Assembly (NCBI GenBank): GCA_913053795.1 | Contig: CAJXGZ010000083.1 | Span: 1-9,054 of the forward strand | Length of the DNA: 9,054 bases | Direction: 5' to 3' | DNA from: an uncultured Rhodospirillales bacterium | Lineage (GTDB): Bacteria > Pseudomonadota > Alphaproteobacteria > Rhodospirillales > 2-02-FULL-58-16 | In this document: piece after piece, positions 1 to 6,062 of the stretch | How the letters are laid out: the number at the start of each line of letters is the position of its first letter | How positions within the stretch are numbered: the first letter of the stretch is position 1 | Made by a program: the position numbers and the translations under genes | Notes under the pieces: model-generated | The model's input: only the letters and a program-made list of their open reading frames with translations | What the model was told of the DNA's origin: nothing | Database searches by the model: none

Positions 1-2
1 GT

Positions 3-875
3 CCCGCCAACTACACCCAGAAATTCTACGGCCCCAGCACCATGCGGCTGGGAATCGAAAAATCCCGGAACCTGATGACCGTGCGCCTGGCCCAGACCAT
101 CGGCATGAAGCGGGTGTCCGACTACGCGGTGAAATTCGGGATCGTTGATAAAAAGATGAAGACCTTGGCCATGGCCCTGGGCGCCGGCGAAACAACGCTG
201 CTCAAACTGACAAGCGCTTACGCCATGCTGGTCAACGGCGGTAAAAAAATCACGCCGACACTGATTGACCGCATTCAGGACCGCCACGGAAAAACCGTTT
301 TTCGTCACGACAAGCGCAAATGTCCGTCCTGCGCGGCGGTCGCCTGGACCACCCAGGAGATTCCGCAGCTTCCCGACACGCGCAAATCCGTTACCACTCC
401 CTCCAGCGCCTATCAGGTGGTGTCCATGTTGCAGGGCGTGGTCGAGCGCGGAACCGGCAAGCGCATTAAAGCGGTGGGCAAGCCTCTGGCTGGCAAAACA
501 GGGACCACCAACGACAACAAGGACGCCTGGTTCATCGGCTTCTCGCCTGATTTGGCGGTGGGCGTGTTCGCCGGGTTCGACATGCCCAGCACGTTGGGCG
601 AGAAAGAACAGGGCGCGACCGTCGCCGGGCCCATTTTCCGCGACTTCATGATTGAAGCGCTGGCCGGACAGCCCGCCATTCCGTTCCGGATTCCGCCGGG
701 CATCCGTCTGGTCAGGGTCAACGTGCAAAGCGGCAAACTGGCCGCGCAAGGAGACCGCCGGGTCATCCTGGAAGCCTTCAAGCCGGGAACCGTGCCGACG
801 GGACAGTCCATGGTTCTGGAAGGGCGCACTTTTGGATTTGACGCCCCGGCCACCGGCACCGGCGGGCTTTATTAA
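3..875 (+). CDS. mrcA: Penicillin-binding protein 1A, C-terminal part (5' end outside window)
   Basis: Bifunctional class A penicillin-binding protein that polymerises and cross-links peptidoglycan on the periplasmic side of the inner membrane. Only the C-terminal transpeptidase part is here; the glycosyltransferase domain, membrane anchor and catalytic SxxK lie left of the window. Reading from base 3, the frame is open from the edge and gives the PBP1A block around FYGPSTMRLGIEKSRN, so the ATG at 42 is internal and not a start. The SxN motif is SRN at 63-71. The KTGT motif of the active site is at 495-506, followed by the usual NDNKDAWFIGF. A CPSC pair lies about 60 residues before KTGT, a feature I associate with alphaproteobacterial PBP1A. 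The gene ends in TAA at 873-875. The next gene starts 36 bp later on the same strand and I see no terminator between them, so read-through is possible. Identity is confident. Confidence 0.95.
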   Translation, partial: PANYTQKFYGPSTMRLGIEKSRNLMTVRLAQTIGMKRVSDYAVKFGIVDKKMKTLAMALGAGETTLLKLTSAYAMLVNGGKKITPTLIDRIQDRHGKTVFRHDKRKCPSCAAVAWTTQEIPQLPDTRKSVTTPSSAYQVVSMLQGVVERGTGKRIKAVGKPLAGKTGTTNDNKDAWFIGFSPDLAVGVFAGFDMPSTLGEKEQGATVAGPIFRDFMIEALAGQPAIPFRIPPGIRLVRVNVQSGKLAAQGDRRVILEAFKPGTVPTGQSMVLEGRTFGFDAPATGTGGLY

Positions 876-911
876 GGATCTTCGGGGAATTCCGGGGAAG
901 GTTAGGGGCGC

Positions 912-2507
912 ATGAGCGCTGATACATTCTCCCTGGATGACCTCCTGAGCGAAGGCCAGCGTGGCGGTGAATTGCGCGCAGGGCTAGTCCAGGCGGTCGC
1001 CGCGGGGGCGACGGATCCCGCCCTGTGTCTGCAATTCGCCATGCTTTGCAAGGCGCGGGGTCAGTTTGGAATGGCCCTGTGGTTTCTTGGGACCGGCTTG
1101 AAGAAGGCGCCGCTTGGCGAGGAGAAATGGCCAAGCCTGGTGGCGGAGTCGCTGATGGGCGCCGCCAGAAGCCAAACAGGCGTGGAGAAGGGGCTGTCGG
1201 CGCTTGTGGGGGCGCTCGACCGGCTGGGCGCCGATATGTACGAAAACTGCATGGACGCTGTCGCCGCGGCGTTAGCGGGCCATCCTGAAAAGGCCCGCGA
1301 ATTGGCGGATCATTTGGAGAAATTGGAGGCGTTTCGCGCCAGCGAGACGGTCCTTTGCGTAATGTTCGCGGTCCGCCAGTTCGCGGGCGACCTGAAGGCC
1401 GCCGGCGAAATCGCGAAAAAGATCATGAATTCGCCGCGCCGGAACCGCTGGACCTACCGGGCGCTGGCCAAATGGTCCGCTCTGAAGGGCGATTACGCCA
1501 AAACGGAGGAATTATGCAAACGGGCGATCCGGGAACATGGTCCCGCGACCAGGGTCATGGGGGAACTCATCGCCGCTCTCTACTGCCAAGGCAAGAAGGA
1601 GGAGGCCCGGGAATTTCGCGACCGCCTGAGCCGCGCCACCAATGCCGAGGGGCGTTTCAAGGCGCGGGTCGAGGAAGTCAGCCAGTGGGCCGAACAGCTT
1701 CGCCAAGCCATGGAGGAAAAACGCGAAGACGGCGGCGCTCTCTTCAATATCGGCGCCGCCGCCAACTACGCGGAAGAAAAAAAGGCGCGTGAATATTGGT
1801 GCGCCCACCTTGAGGAATCGGCGGAGGAGAACGCCTACCGCAACGTCAACGCCTATACCAATTCAGTCATGTTCGGGCGCGCCGAGGAGCTTCTCGCCGA
1901 AGACCCTGGGATCAAAAAAATCATCAACTACGGAACCCTGTGCGGCGTCAGGGAGAACGCCCTGGCTCAGCGTCATCCCGATTGCCTGTTCGCCGGCTAC
2001 GACATTTCCAAGCTGGCGACGGAAATGAACCGCGAGCGCTTCAAACGGGAAAATCTGTCGTTTAGCTCCGATCTGGACGGCTTGCTTGCTGAATTCGAGA
2101 AAACCCCCGGCAAGACCCTGTTGGTTCACTGCCGCACCGCCGACGTGATGTTCCCTGAAGCCCTCAAGCGGGTGTACGAAAACTGCCATGCCCATGGCGT
2201 CGATTTGATCCTTTCGGCGGAATATTTCGGTTTTTGCATCGCCGCCTTCGACTATCCCGACTTCAGCGCCCCCGACTGCGGCGCCGAGCCGGTGGACACC
2301 CTGCATTGGGACGGCATTTTGATGGTCCATAACTACGGCAAGATATTTCCCGAGACCGGGTACGAGGCGACGTCGTCGGCATTCCGCCCGACGCCGCTGC
2401 TGACGCATAGCCACGGCAAGCAAGAGACCTTGTTGATCCGCCTCGTTTTGGCCCGGCGTAAGGCCCGGCGTAAGGCCCGGCGTAAGGCCCGGCGTAAGGA
2501 AAGATGA
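912..2507 (+). CDS. TPR-like helical repeat protein with C-terminal methyltransferase-like domain
   Basis: A 531-residue protein with no signal peptide or membrane segment, so probably cytoplasmic. Residues about 15-300 are helical; the clearest TPR-like stretch is about 177-243 (RALAKWSALKGDYAKTEEL, then ELIAALYCQGKKEEAREF). Residues about 310-510 look like a Rossmann-type SAM methyltransferase: an INYGTLCG loop (338-345) where motif I would sit, FAGYDIS (360-366) with the acidic residue expected to bind the ribose, and LLVHCRTADVMFP (403-414) as a later strand. The GxGxG signature is absent, so the fold assignment is inference and the substrate is unknown. The protein ends in an (ARRK)4-ER tail. 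The start is ATG 912, preceded by GGGGAAGG (894-901) and AGGGG (904-908), either usable as a ribosome site. It overlaps the next gene by four bases, suggesting coupled translation and a shared glycan-modification role. Confidence 0.7.
   Translation: MSADTFSLDDLLSEGQRGGELRAGLVQAVAAGATDPALCLQFAMLCKARGQFGMALWFLGTGLKKAPLGEEKWPSLVAESLMGAARSQTGVEKGLSALVGALDRLGADMYENCMDAVAAALAGHPEKARELADHLEKLEAFRASETVLCVMFAVRQFAGDLKAAGEIAKKIMNSPRRNRWTYRALAKWSALKGDYAKTEELCKRAIREHGPATRVMGELIAALYCQGKKEEAREFRDRLSRATNAEGRFKARVEEVSQWAEQLRQAMEEKREDGGALFNIGAAANYAEEKKAREYWCAHLEESAEENAYRNVNAYTNSVMFGRAEELLAEDPGIKKIINYGTLCGVRENALAQRHPDCLFAGYDISKLATEMNRERFKRENLSFSSDLDGLLAEFEKTPGKTLLVHCRTADVMFPEALKRVYENCHAHGVDLILSAEYFGFCIAAFDYPDFSAPDCGAEPVDTLHWDGILMVHNYGKIFPETGYEATSSAFRPTPLLTHSHGKQETLLIRLVLARRKARRKARRKARRKER
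2451..2498 (+). repeat. Four perfect 12-bp tandem repeats (GCCCGGCGTAAG)4 encoding (ARRK)4
   Basis: Four identical copies occupy 2451-2462, 2463-2474, 2475-2486 and 2487-2498. Each is in frame and encodes Ala-Arg-Arg-Lys, giving a strongly basic tail at residues 514-529 of the upstream protein. Because the unit is a multiple of three, copy-number change would lengthen or shorten the tail without a frameshift. The last copy followed by GA creates AAGGA at 2496-2500, the likely ribosome-binding site of the next gene. The perfect identity suggests recent expansion by slippage; the ancestral tail may have been a single ARRK-ER. Confidence 0.95.
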
Positions 2508-3562
2508 CGATGGAAATCGCGGCGTTTTTGGGGACTCAGGCCTTTGGCAATTTCATTATGTACCATTTGTGCGCGGCGTCCGTCGCACGGGCCTTTCCGG
2601 GGAGCCGTTTTACAGCCGTCTATCGCGACGACAGGCCGTATAAGAACTTGATCACCTTGATGAATCCCTATGTCGCAAGAACCCTAAAGGTCTCCGAAAA
2701 TCCGGCAAAGGTTATTCCCCTGGACTGGTTCGACGGAGACTCCGATGAGGCCCTCGACAAGCCCGATATTTTTCTCACCCCGTCAATGCTGGACATGGCG
2801 CGCTGTCCGCCGCCGGCGCCGGGACTGCGCATGCCGCCGGAAATGGTCGAGCCCCTATCGCGTGCGCTTGAAGGGCGGGGGGTCGGCCGGGACCGGTGGT
2901 TCGTCTGCGTCCACATGCGCGAGCCGAATTACCGTTTTCGCGACGGCTTGGATCAAGAGCGCAACGTGGATCCAAAAAGCTATGTCCAGATGATCGAAAA
3001 CATCGTCAAAAAACAAGGCGGACAAGTGGTGCGGCTGGGCGACCCCTCGATGACGCCATTGCCGGAAATGGACGGGCTAATCGATCTCAGCCGGGACGAA
3101 GGCAGTTTCCCCGAGCAAGCGTTCGCGGCCAGCCGGGCGCGCTATTTCATCGGCTCCGAAACCGGCCCCACCCAATTGGCCAGCGCCCTGAAGACGCCGA
3201 CGGCGGTCACCAACACCTGCTTCAAGATCGGCGTGTGGAATGACGGCGACGTGGTGTTGGTGAAAAAGTTCGTGACGCCCAAAGGCGGCGCCATCCCGCC
3301 CGCCGAGTTACTGGAGATGGGCGCCTTGACCATGCACACCATGCACCCTGCGGGGCTTAAATTGGTCGACAATACGCCCGAGGAATTGATCGCCGTCGCC
3401 AATCACATGTACGAGATGACGTTGGATTGCGAGGGTTGGCGGGAAGGGCCGGCTTTGGGGGCGCAAGAGTCTTCGCATGGACCCCCGCATGGGCAAAGCA
3501 TCACCCTGCCCCTTGAATGGCGCCACGCCCATGACATCGCGAATTTGACGCTCTGGGAATAG
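2504..3562 (+). CDS. Putative GT-B-type glycosyltransferase (TIGR04372-like C-terminal half)
   Basis: A 352-residue soluble protein. The N-terminal part has a GxxxFGNFI loop after the first strand (residues 4-18) and VIPLDWFDGD (70-79). The C-terminal part has VHMREPNYRFRDG followed by ERN and Y160, then GGQVVRLGDPSMTPLPEMDGLIDLS (172-196) and FIGSETGPTQLASAL (215-229). This C-terminal pattern recalls proteins annotated as TIGR04372 putative glycosyltransferases, and GSETGP resembles the nucleotide-sugar donor loop of GT-B enzymes such as the GT9 heptosyltransferases. Donor and acceptor are unknown. The ATG at 2504 overlaps the previous stop as ATGA, but the likely Shine-Dalgarno AAGGA (2496-2500) is only 3 bases from it and 9 bases from the in-frame ATG at 2510, which may be the real start. 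The gene is co-oriented with the methyltransferase-like gene and convergent with its paralogue. The family assignment is from memory and unverified. Confidence 0.7.
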   Translation: MTMEIAAFLGTQAFGNFIMYHLCAASVARAFPGSRFTAVYRDDRPYKNLITLMNPYVARTLKVSENPAKVIPLDWFDGDSDEALDKPDIFLTPSMLDMARCPPPAPGLRMPPEMVEPLSRALEGRGVGRDRWFVCVHMREPNYRFRDGLDQERNVDPKSYVQMIENIVKKQGGQVVRLGDPSMTPLPEMDGLIDLSRDEGSFPEQAFAASRARYFIGSETGPTQLASALKTPTAVTNTCFKIGVWNDGDVVLVKKFVTPKGGAIPPAELLEMGALTMHTMHPAGLKLVDNTPEELIAVANHMYEMTLDCEGWREGPALGAQESSHGPPHGQSITLPLEWRHAHDIANLTLWE

Positions 3563-3580
3563 TTATTCCCAAAACGTCAA
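3545..3580. repeat. Inverted repeat (hairpin) formed by the ends of two convergent paralogues
   Basis: The left arm 3545-3560 (TTGACGCTCTGGGAAT) and right arm 3565-3580 (ATTCCCAAAACGTCAA) are complementary at 14 of 16 positions around the 4-base loop AGTT. In a minus-strand transcript the two mismatches become G-U wobbles, so all 16 pairs can form; in a plus-strand transcript they are C-A mismatches. The arms encode LTLWE-stop and LTFWE-stop, the shared C-terminus of the two proteins. It could end transcription in both directions or protect RNA 3' ends, but no U-run follows on either strand, so it is not a classic intrinsic terminator. Confidence 0.85.
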
Positions 3581-4699
3581 CAGGGGCTTATCGCGCATGG
3601 GGAACGGGAAGGCCACCCCGTCGGCCGCTTCGACGTTGATCTCGTCGGGTTTGGCCCGCCAACCCTGGCGTCCGGAGGTGAGATCGCGCATGTGGTCCGA
3701 AACCGCGATCAGCTCTTTCGTTGTATTTTCCAAACATTTAGCGCCCTTGGGGGGCGCTTCGTCCAGGTAGCCTTTTTCGAAAGCCGCGCGGGTTGTGAGG
3801 GGTTTTCCGCCGGGCTCGGCGATTCTCTTGGCCAGCACGACGTCTCCCTTGTTCCACATCCTGCCGGCGTATTGCAGGGCGTTGGTGGCGGCGCATGGCG
3901 TTCTGAAGGCCGAGGCCAGTACAGTGGAATCATAAACGTCGCCCATGAAATAGCGGGCCTGGCTGATGGCCGTTACGTGATCGGGCAAGGAGTTGAGGCT
4001 TTGGCTCAAGTGGACCACGCCTTTCATTTCCAGGGTTTTCGCCGCCTCGGGCGCTCCGATGAGGACAACGCGGCCGCCTTGGCTGTCAATGATGTGGCTG
4101 ATCAGCGGAAGGTGGCTTTCCGGGTTTCCGCTCACATGCAGGCAGGCGAACCAGTGGTTCGGGTCCAACCCGCGTTCGGCCAGGGATTTCGACAAATGCT
4201 CCGCGCGTTCGGGAGGAAGGCGAAGCAGCGGCGGCGTCTCGGCCAGACCGGAAAGGCGCGCCAGGTCGCAGCGAAGCATGCCCGGCAAGAGGATAACGTC
4301 GGGTTGGTCCAGGCGGATCTCCTCCCATTGGGGCTCGGAGCATTTAACGGGGGCGAAGACGCCGATATCGAACCAATCAATGGGAATGGTCACATCGGCG
4401 CCGGGATCGGCCTTCATCTCCAAGTTGATATAGGGGTTGCACTGGGTGATGAATTCCCTGTACGGCGGGTGGTTTTTGAAAATGGCCGCCACATAGGCGC
4501 TCAGCGGCCGGGTCAGCGCCGCCGCCGCCATGTTCTGGCGCACGAAATCGCCGAGCCCCTCGCCGGCGAAGAAAACGATGACTTTGCGGGCCTTGCTCTT
4601 TTCGGCCTTTTCACTCTCGGTGAAGGCCTTCAGCCGTTGCGCGAAGTCGTCACCTAGTCTGTCTGGCGCTGTGCTGTCTGGGATTTTAGAGCTATTCAT
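3563..4699 (-). CDS. Diverged paralogue of the adjacent putative glycosyltransferase, donor loop altered
   Basis: A 378-residue soluble protein counted from ATG 4699; in-frame TTG at 4729 would add ten residues. I prefer ATG: neither start has a clear ribosome site, and a good -10 box (TATAGT, read leftward from 4743 to 4738) would place transcription start just upstream of 4729. Counting from TTG, it shares the neighbour's order of blocks: FFAGEGLGDFV (53-63), PYREFITQCNPYIN (89-102), TIPIDWFD (114-121), RLPPERAEHLSKSLAERG (170-187), HWFACLHV (192-199), GGRVVLIG (218-225), ARYFMG (258-263), WNKGDVVLAK (292-301) and the LTFWE end. Two changes affect the presumed active site: the segment after HV is about 15 residues shorter and lacks the REPNYRF...RN motif, and GSETGP is replaced by GDVYDS. 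It may be inactive, regulatory or of different specificity. It is convergent with the paralogue, with no base between the stops. Confidence 0.65.
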   Translation of the reverse strand: MNSSKIPDSTAPDRLGDDFAQRLKAFTESEKAEKSKARKVIVFFAGEGLGDFVRQNMAAAALTRPLSAYVAAIFKNHPPYREFITQCNPYINLEMKADPGADVTIPIDWFDIGVFAPVKCSEPQWEEIRLDQPDVILLPGMLRCDLARLSGLAETPPLLRLPPERAEHLSKSLAERGLDPNHWFACLHVSGNPESHLPLISHIIDSQGGRVVLIGAPEAAKTLEMKGVVHLSQSLNSLPDHVTAISQARYFMGDVYDSTVLASAFRTPCAATNALQYAGRMWNKGDVVLAKRIAEPGGKPLTTRAAFEKGYLDEAPPKGAKCLENTTKELIAVSDHMRDLTSGRQGWRAKPDEINVEAADGVAFPFPMRDKPLLTFWE

Positions 4700-4737
4700 T
4701 TGGTTTCGATGTTTTTTAATTCCGTTCAATTCGAGGA

Positions 4738-4831
4738 ACTATACCCGGAGGATTAAGAGCCAAGAAAGGCGTTTATTTCCTTTTCCACAAGTTATTAACG
4801 CTATTTTTCCGCGCCGTCATGCTCTTGTCAG
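4738..4831 (-). promoter_or_regulatory. Candidate promoter(s) for the leftward glycosyltransferase paralogue
   Basis: Two weak sigma70-like candidates are readable on the minus strand. One has CTGACA (4831-4826; 5 of 6 to consensus), a 17-base spacer and AAAAAT (4808-4803; 4 of 6). The other is a lone TATAGT (4743-4738; 5 of 6) without a good -35, which would give a leader of about 30 bases to ATG 4699. The stretch 4700-4877 is visibly richer in A and T than the flanking genes, as expected for a divergent promoter region. I found no convincing plus-strand promoter: TTGTCA at 4825-4830 has no -10 at the right distance. Confidence 0.3.
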
Positions 4832-4860
4832 TTTAATCTGTTAGAGAGCCCAAAGTTTTA

Positions 4861-4868
4861 GGGGGGGG
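4861..4868 (+). promoter_or_regulatory. G8 run at the ribosome-site position before a TTG start
   Basis: Eight consecutive G residues followed by TAAG sit 9 bases before the TTG at 4878. In-frame TAA at 4869-4871 directly follows the run, so no upstream extension is possible. TTG is the only start that keeps the first strand of the receiver-like domain (KLLFVFV). A G-rich tract can pair with the anti-Shine-Dalgarno, and homopolymeric G runs are prone to length change, so the spacing or strength of the site could vary. No variation is shown by this single sequence. Confidence 0.45.
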
Positions 4869-4877
4869 TAAGTTTCA

Positions 4878-6062
4878 TTGAAACTATTATTTGTCTTCGT
4901 ATGCGAAGAAAGCGTTGCGCCGCTTCTTGATGAGTTGCGGCGCAAAGAAATAGACCTTTTATGGAAGCGGGTTGAAACGTCGGAAGCGATGCTAAAAGCC
5001 CTCGCCGGCGGGCAGTGGGACGCCGTGCTTTTCGAGGACGCCATGGCCGGGCTCGGCGTCGCTGAAGCATTGGATGTCATGGAGGAAAACGGCCGCGGCG
5101 TTCCGTTTATCGTTATTACCGAAAAGGGCGGCATGGAGCCCTTTGTATCCCTGGTCAAACGGGGAGTCAGCGATTTCGTCGTCAAGGACGATCTTAAAAG
5201 TTTGGCGCCGACCATAGAGCGCGAACTCCGTTGCAGCCGTCTCAGGCGTGAAATCAGCCGCAACGAAGAAGAAATCCGGCGCTTGGCCAATTACGATTCC
5301 ATGACCAATCTGCCCAATCGCCGGTTGCTTATCGAACGTCTGACCCACGGCATCAAGCGCGCCAAGCGCCAAAAATATCTTTGTTCCGTGCTGTTTTTGG
5401 ATTTGGATAATTTCAAGTCCGTCAACGACGAGTTTGGCCACCATAGGGGCGATGCTTTGTTGCAGGAAACCGCCCAGCGCCTTCAGTCCTGCATCCGCGA
5501 ATCGGACACCGCGGCGCGCACCGGCGGCGATGAGTTCATCATCGTCCTGGAGGATGTGGACAACGAAAACCGTGGGGCGCGAGTCGCCGACAACATTCTC
5601 GACGCCTTGAGGAGGCCGTTTATCCTGGGGGACGACGAGGCGGTTGTTTCCGCCAGCATCGGCATCGCCGTTTACCCGTTCGATGGCGATGACGCCAAAA
5701 CGCTTCTGGTGAGAGCGGACGTGGCCATGTATCAGGTGAAAAACGAGGGGCGGAATGGATTCAAGATGTTCAAGCCGGGAATGGAGGCGAAAAATCCTCG
5801 TTTCCGGCAAAATGATCGGGAGACGGCGTCCGGGGATGCGGGCAAAGCCGTCTTGCCGCTGTCCTGGATGCGCTCCAAATCACGGATTATTAGGGCGCTG
5901 GCGCTTCATACCGGGGTCCTGATGTTTTTCGCCGCTGGAATTTTCTTCATGCTCTGGAGCAATCCCTCCGGCATGAAAATCGCCAACGAAAAGATGTTGG
6001 ATTTCGACCCCAACATGGCGACGTCCGCGGGTGGCGGCGGCATTACCTGTAAAAAGCTTTAA
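4878..6062 (+). CDS. GGDEF diguanylate cyclase with degenerate receiver-like N-terminus and C-terminal TM segment
   Basis: A 394-residue protein predicted to make cyclic di-GMP from two GTP. Residues 1-118 resemble a CheY-like receiver: strand KLLFVFV, acidic pair E10-E11, WDAVLFEDAM (47-56), PFIVITEKG (76-84) with T81, and FVVKDDL (100-106) with K103. The phosphoacceptor Asp position appears to hold E53, with D54 one residue later, so phosphorylation is doubtful. The helix 118-136 links to a GGDEF domain (about 137-300): D140 to R148 (DSMTNLPNR), FLDLDNF with metal ligand D175, and GGDEF at 216-220. The RESD at 207-210 is exactly five residues before GGDEF and matches the RxxD product-inhibition I-site, so catalytic activity is likely. 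Residues 341-360 form a hydrophobic helix after the catalytic domain, an unusual place for a membrane anchor, followed by a Gly-rich tail. No EAL domain is present. TTG start; the 3' end overlaps the convergent aminotransferase by 20 bp. Confidence 0.9.
   Translation: MKLLFVFVCEESVAPLLDELRRKEIDLLWKRVETSEAMLKALAGGQWDAVLFEDAMAGLGVAEALDVMEENGRGVPFIVITEKGGMEPFVSLVKRGVSDFVVKDDLKSLAPTIERELRCSRLRREISRNEEEIRRLANYDSMTNLPNRRLLIERLTHGIKRAKRQKYLCSVLFLDLDNFKSVNDEFGHHRGDALLQETAQRLQSCIRESDTAARTGGDEFIIVLEDVDNENRGARVADNILDALRRPFILGDDEAVVSASIGIAVYPFDGDDAKTLLVRADVAMYQVKNEGRNGFKMFKPGMEAKNPRFRQNDRETASGDAGKAVLPLSWMRSKSRIIRALALHTGVLMFFAAGIFFMLWSNPSGMKIANEKMLDFDPNMATSAGGGGITCKKL

Noticed and set aside
42..44. ATG at 42 as the start of a small transpeptidase-only gene
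   Set aside because: The frame is open back to base 3 and encodes conserved PBP1A sequence (NYTQKFYGPST), so this Met is internal to a gene cut by the window edge.
876..911. Repeated TTCGGGGAA / TTCCGGGGAA in the gap after PBP1A as a terminator or attachment site
   Set aside because: The two copies are direct, not inverted, and too short; no stable stem or T-run follows, and the second copy simply overlaps the ribosome site of the next gene.
1863..2423. Minus-strand open frame (186 codons) within the methyltransferase-like gene
   Set aside because: No recognisable domain; the plus-strand frame is longer, continuous and coupled to its neighbour.
3692..4657. Long open frame (321 codons) on the plus strand opposite the glycosyltransferase paralogue
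   Set aside because: It lies wholly antisense to a gene with clear homology to its neighbour, has no recognisable motif, and is typical of spurious frames in GC-rich coding sequence.
4825..4853. TTGTCA as the -35 of a plus-strand promoter for the cyclase
   Set aside because: No acceptable -10 lies 16-18 bases downstream (GCCCAA at 17).
4992..5810. Minus-strand open frame (272 codons) opposite the cyclase
   Set aside because: It is a shadow of the GGDEF gene, whose catalytic motifs are intact; no start signal or domain supports the antisense frame.
6050..6062. AAAGCTTT palindrome at the end of the cyclase gene as a terminator
   Set aside because: It is a short perfect palindrome with no loop and weak AT pairs, so it is not a credible terminator stem.
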